Shown here: in pieces, positions 4,899 through 6,815 of the stretch | Position numbering within the stretch: position 1 is the first letter of the stretch | How the letters are laid out: every line of letters starts with the position of its first letter | Translations under genes and position numbers: made by a program | Notes under the pieces: model-generated | Told to the model about the DNA's origin: nothing | Databases searched by the model: none | The model's input: the letters and a program-made list of their open reading frames with translations, nothing else | Source of the DNA: Minisyncoccota bacterium | Lineage (GTDB): Bacteria; Patescibacteriota; Minisyncoccia; Phycocordibacterales; UBA9973 | Assembly: GCA_030157745.1 (NCBI GenBank) | Contig: JAOAUE010000010.1 | Coordinates: 1-6,815, forward strand | Length of the DNA: 6,815 bases | Reading direction: 5' to 3'

Positions 4899-5671
4899 CT
4901 ATCTATCTTATAAGCTACACCTCCCAAAATAGTTGCAAGTGTCCTGATGTATACCCCCGAAGAAACTATAGCTTCAAATGTCCCTATCAAACACTTCTCT
5001 TGCCCATGCTCTTTTATAAAATCCTGCCAACCCTTCAATATCTCTTCTTGCCGAAAGTCACCTTCTACTTTTTTTATTATTTCTAGTGATTTTTCAACCA
5101 CCTCTTCTATCTTAACTATTCTAGTGTTTTGCAAAACAATAGAATGTATTTCTCCGTACATTTTTGGCATTTCCTTTGGAAGAGTTCCTGCTTTGGCATG
5201 CATGAACAAAGGCAAACCATTCACTGGTTTGGAAGAGTACGGCGGATAAGCAAACTCTTTAGTATTTTTTATAATTTCTATCTTTGCGAATATCTCTTCT
5301 TTGGTCGGAGTATAGCTCTCATAGTCAGTGATTAGTCCAAGCATATCGAATGTATCTGTCTTTACTCCAAAGAGCACCTCAAACTCATAAGTTTTATCAA
5401 GACCCAAAAATTCATCCTTTCTCTTACAATCCTCCCCCACCAAAACTATCATTTCGCCCAGAGCCATCGGATCAAGTCTGCCTGCATAAGTCACTGGAGT
5501 GTTTTGATCTATATCGTTTTCTTTTCTAAACCGCTCAATAAAAGTAGCCAAAGTTTCGCCAGAGTTTTTATCCAAACGGAAAACACCCGATTGCAATGCC
5601 TGCATATGCTTGGCAGGCAGGCCCGCCTTTAATTGACTATTTTGCAAATTTTGGGTATTATTTAGGGACAT
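4877..5671 (-). CDS. truB: tRNA pseudouridine(55) synthase TruB, short form
   Basis: TruB converts U55 in the T loop of tRNAs to pseudouridine and also acts as a tRNA folding chaperone. The 264-residue product carries the family motifs: YAGRLDPMALG around catalytic Asp67 (62-72), KTYEFEVLFGVKTDTFD (93-109), AYPPYSSKPVNG (141-152) and SSGVYIRTLA (237-246). It stops just after the catalytic core, with no room for the C-terminal PUA domain of E. coli TruB. The N-terminus is atypical: about 27 residues precede the usual opening SGVFRLDK. They include LPAKHMQALQ, encoded by a GC-rich palindrome (5597-5619). The ATG at 5671 is chosen over an in-frame GTG at 5686 because that GTG overlaps a -10-like TATAGT (5690-5685). 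It diverges from infC, with 23 bases between start codons, and its end overlaps the terminator of the convergent 4456 gene. Confidence 0.95.
   Translation of the reverse strand: MSLNNTQNLQNSQLKAGLPAKHMQALQSGVFRLDKNSGETLATFIERFRKENDIDQNTPVTYAGRLDPMALGEMIVLVGEDCKRKDEFLGLDKTYEFEVLFGVKTDTFDMLGLITDYESYTPTKEEIFAKIEIIKNTKEFAYPPYSSKPVNGLPLFMHAKAGTLPKEMPKMYGEIHSIVLQNTRIVKIEEVVEKSLEIIKKVEGDFRQEEILKGWQDFIKEHGQEKCLIGTFEAIVSSGVYIRTLATILGGVAYKIDRKKIIPL
5597..5626. repeat. GC-rich palindromic element inside the truB coding region
   Basis: TGCCTGC (5597-5603) and GCAGGCA (5613-5619) form a perfect 7-bp stem around a 9-base loop. The palindrome GCATATGC (5602-5609) is nested in it, and AGGCCCGCC follows. On the minus strand it is translated in frame as KAGLPAKHMQALQ, upstream of the conserved TruB start. 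The CCTGC/GCAGG ends match the element before ssrA (2797-2820). My recollection is that palindromes translated as LPAKHMQA-like peptides occur in Parcubacteria proteins; this could not be checked here. Confidence 0.55.
5633..5661 (+). promoter_or_regulatory. Promoter of the infC-rpmI-rplT operon (TTGACT-17-TATTAT), inside truB
   Basis: TTGACT (5633-5638), a 17-base spacer and TATTAT (5656-5661) match in both hexamers and spacing the promoter at 3479-3507. The start would fall near 5668, leaving a leader of about 27 bases before the TTG start codon of infC. The whole promoter lies within the first codons of truB on the other strand, so the truB N-terminal sequence is under double constraint. 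Confidence 0.65.
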
Positions 5672-5684
5672 ATTAAACAATAAC

Positions 5685-5690
5685 ACTATA
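5685..5690 (-). promoter_or_regulatory. Candidate -10 box of truB (TATAGT)
   Basis: TATAGT at 5690-5685 on the minus strand is identical to the pepF -10 box. It ends 13 bases before the truB ATG at 5671, giving a leader of only about six bases. No -35 at 16-18 bases stands out. TTGACT at 5718-5713 is 22 bases away, too far for a normal spacer. The box lies between the infC promoter and the infC start, so divergent transcripts would interfere. Confidence 0.35.
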
Positions 5691-5694
5691 CCCT

Positions 5695-6219
5695 TTGCGA
5701 GAAAGAATTAACAGTCAAATAAGAGCAACAGAAATGCGAGTCCTAGATGCTTCAGGAGAGAACCTGGGCATATTTCCTTTGGCAGAAGCACTAGAGATGG
5801 CCAAGGAGCGTGGAGTAGATCTCATAGAGATAAACGCGCTATCAAAGCCGGTAATCGCCAAAATAATGGATTTTGGTAAATACCAGTACGAACAGAAGAA
5901 AAAGGCTCAAAAGGCCAAAATCGGGGCCAAAACAACCGAAACCAAGAGCCTCCAGATCAAGATCGGTACAGGAGACCACGACCTCGAGCTCAAAGCCAAA
6001 ACAGCCTCAAAATGGCTCAAGGAAGGACACCGAATAAAAGTCGAGCTTTTCCTCCGTGGCCGAACCAAGTCTATGGATCAAGCCTTTTTAAAGGAAAGAC
6101 TTGACCGGGTCTTGCATTTTATTACAGAACACTATAAGATAGCAGAACCTCACAAGCAATCTCCGAAAGGGCTTGCTGTAGTTATCGAAAGGGATAAAGG
6201 TGCTGGAAAATCATCGTAA
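5695..6219 (+). CDS. infC: Translation initiation factor IF-3
   Basis: IF3 binds the 30S subunit, blocks premature 50S joining and proofreads start codon and initiator tRNA selection. The 174-residue product has the IF3 N-domain (about 4-66: RINSQIRATEMRVLD, GVDLIEI, KIMDFGKY at 56-63), a Lys-rich helical linker (about 67-82) and the C-domain (about 84-166: LQIKIGTGDHDLELKAK, VELFLRGR at 116-123). The start is TTG. The first in-frame ATG is codon 14, inside the conserved N-domain, and upstream codons run only to a TAA at 5674-5676. ATT at 5707 and ATA at 5680 are alternatives. A rare start is expected, because E. coli infC uses AUU for autoregulation by IF3. No Shine-Dalgarno motif is seen. 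It leads the operon infC-rpmI-rplT, with rpmI 15 bases downstream. Confidence 0.95.
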   Translation: MRERINSQIRATEMRVLDASGENLGIFPLAEALEMAKERGVDLIEINALSKPVIAKIMDFGKYQYEQKKKAQKAKIGAKTTETKSLQIKIGTGDHDLELKAKTASKWLKEGHRIKVELFLRGRTKSMDQAFLKERLDRVLHFITEHYKIAEPHKQSPKGLAVVIERDKGAGKSS

Positions 6220-6234
6220 AAAAGTTAAAAAGCT

Positions 6235-6420
6235 ATGAAAACCAACAAATCATACACAAAAAGACTAAAAATCACTAGAACTGGCAAAATCCTTGCTCGT
6301 AAGCCTGGCTTTAACCACTTCAACGCAAAGCAAACCAGAACAAGCCAGCTTCAAGGGAAAAAGCCTGTTGATTTCCCTATGACACCAAAGCAAATCAGTC
6401 AATTTATCCCGCACAACTAA
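6235..6420 (+). CDS. rpmI: 50S ribosomal protein L35
   Basis: L35 is a small basic protein of the large subunit. The 61-residue product (family usually about 65) begins MKTNKSYTKRLKITRTGKI, the L35 pattern of a Lys-rich N-terminus followed by a K-x-T-xx-GKI motif, then KPGFNHFNAKQTRTSQLQ in place of the bacterial HxLxxKSxKxxRxL region. It has a low-charge C-terminal end (MTPKQISQFIPHN). Position between infC and rplT confirms the identity independently of the divergent sequence. The ATG is preceded by an A-rich stretch with no Shine-Dalgarno motif. It probably shares the infC transcript. Confidence 0.93.
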   Translation: MKTNKSYTKRLKITRTGKILARKPGFNHFNAKQTRTSQLQGKKPVDFPMTPKQISQFIPHN

Positions 6421-6427
6421 TACTTTC

Positions 6428-6453
6428 AACTTTATAAACTTTATAACTTTAAA
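6428..6453. repeat. Short AT-rich tandem repeat (AACTTTATA) before rplT
   Basis: AACTTTATA occurs twice in tandem (6428-6436 and 6437-6445), followed by the worn unit AACTTTAAA, which overlaps the second by one base. The stretch fills most of the 41-base gap between rpmI and rplT. It contains TATAAC (6442-6447), which could serve as a -10 box for an internal rplT promoter, though no -35 is evident. It could equally be an unstructured translation enhancer in a genome without Shine-Dalgarno sites. Confidence 0.4.
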
Positions 6454-6461
6454 CTAATAAC

Positions 6462-6809
6462 ATGACACGCGTAAAAGGAGGACAAAATGCACTAAAAAAG
6501 AGAAAGAATATTCTCTCTATGACAAAAGGGTACCGTTTTGGTCGCTCTACAAAAACAGCTCAAGCCATAGAAGCTATCGCTCACGCTGGAAGTTATGCTT
6601 TTGCTCACCGCAAGGACAAAAAGACTGACAAGCGTGCTCTATGGCAAGTTCGCATCAACGCCGCCGTTCGCCCACTAGGACTTTCATACTCAAAGTTTAT
6701 AGATAAGCTCAAAAAAGCAAACGTTCAAATCGACCGCAAAATCCTCTCTGACATCGCCCACTCTTCCCCAGAAACATTCAAGAAAATTTTTGAGAAAGTG
6801 AACGGATAA
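6462..6809 (+). CDS. rplT: 50S ribosomal protein L20
   Basis: L20 binds 23S rRNA early and is needed for large-subunit assembly; in E. coli and B. subtilis it also represses its own operon. The 115-residue product has the usual length and blocks: TRVKGG (2-7), KGYRFGRSTKTAQA (about 22-35), HRKDKKTDKRALWQVRINAAVRPLGLSYSKFIDKLKKA (about 50-87) and DRKILSDIA (about 92-100). The ATG at 6462 matches the conserved start (usually PRVKRG). The long basic N-terminal helix is retained, although Gly7 and Ala10 replace more basic residues common elsewhere. Last visible gene of the infC operon; TAA at 6807-6809, six bases before the window ends, so any terminator lies outside. I did not find a clear L20 operator mimic in the leader. 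Confidence 0.96.
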   Translation: MTRVKGGQNALKKRKNILSMTKGYRFGRSTKTAQAIEAIAHAGSYAFAHRKDKKTDKRALWQVRINAAVRPLGLSYSKFIDKLKKANVQIDRKILSDIAHSSPETFKKIFEKVNG

Positions 6810-6815
6810 TCTTTC

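Noticed and set aside
4947..5335. Two plus-strand open frames antisense to truB, and one minus-strand frame at 4641-4829
   Set aside because: Shadows of truB and of the 4456 gene; no start signals and low-quality composition.
6475..6492. Perfect AAAGGAGGACAAAATG Shine-Dalgarno and start inside rplT
   Set aside because: The bases encode the conserved KGG of L20. The ATG is out of frame and reaches TAA after one further codon, so it is almost certainly coincidence.
523..6809. Alternative genetic code (TGA as sense codon, as in SR1/Gracilibacteria)
   Set aside because: All genes read cleanly with the standard code, and Gly is encoded by GGN at conserved positions. The absence of TGA stops among eight genes is too small a sample to mean anything.
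1..6815. CRISPR array, insertion sequence or transposase, integrase gene, intact tRNA genes
   Set aside because: No spaced direct repeats, no transposase or integrase-like coding region, and no cloverleaf other than the tmRNA tRNA-like domain were seen.

Overview
The window looks like a chromosomal core segment from a small-genome, AT-rich bacterium, most likely a Patescibacteria/CPR member of the Parcubacteria type. This placement is inference from: compact divergent versions of universal genes (TruB of 264 residues with no room for a PUA domain, 61-residue L35, 115-residue L20); almost no Shine-Dalgarno motifs; near-leaderless promoters; and GC-rich palindromes (CCTGC...GCAGG) placed both in intergenic DNA and inside a coding region. 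The standard code works throughout. The eight stop codons visible are all TAA or TAG, and no in-frame TGA is needed, so nothing points to the TGA=Gly code of Gracilibacteria/SR1.

Layout. Minus strand, 1-2295: the 5' part of ftsH (cut by the window edge), preceded by pepF (oligoendopeptidase F). Plus strand, 2333-3272: smpB, then ssrA (tmRNA, 2843-3230, CCA encoded) and a hairpin terminator. From 3219 to about 3466 the DNA is unusually palindromic and includes a degenerate inverted copy of the tmRNA 3' end. Two unrecognised plus-strand genes follow (3595-4233 and 4456-4839), each with its own candidate promoter and intrinsic terminator. truB lies on the minus strand (4877-5671), converging on the second orphan. 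The ribosomal operon infC-rpmI-rplT (5695-6809) starts divergently from truB, with its promoter inside the truB coding region.

How the genes fit together. ssrA and smpB form the trans-translation pair that rescues stalled ribosomes. FtsH is a membrane AAA+ protease and PepF degrades oligopeptides, so the left half is a protein quality-control cluster. TruB (tRNA psi55), IF3, L35 and L20 form a translation block on the right. The two orphan genes between ssrA and truB look like self-contained cassettes next to a locus type (ssrA 3' end) often used as an integration site.

Most worth a second look: the predicted tmRNA tag ANHSPNTDNWQQSF, which lacks the usual LAA-type C-terminus; the inverted, hairpin-interrupted copy of the ssrA 3' end; the palindromic element translated within the TruB N-terminus; and the two orphan genes.
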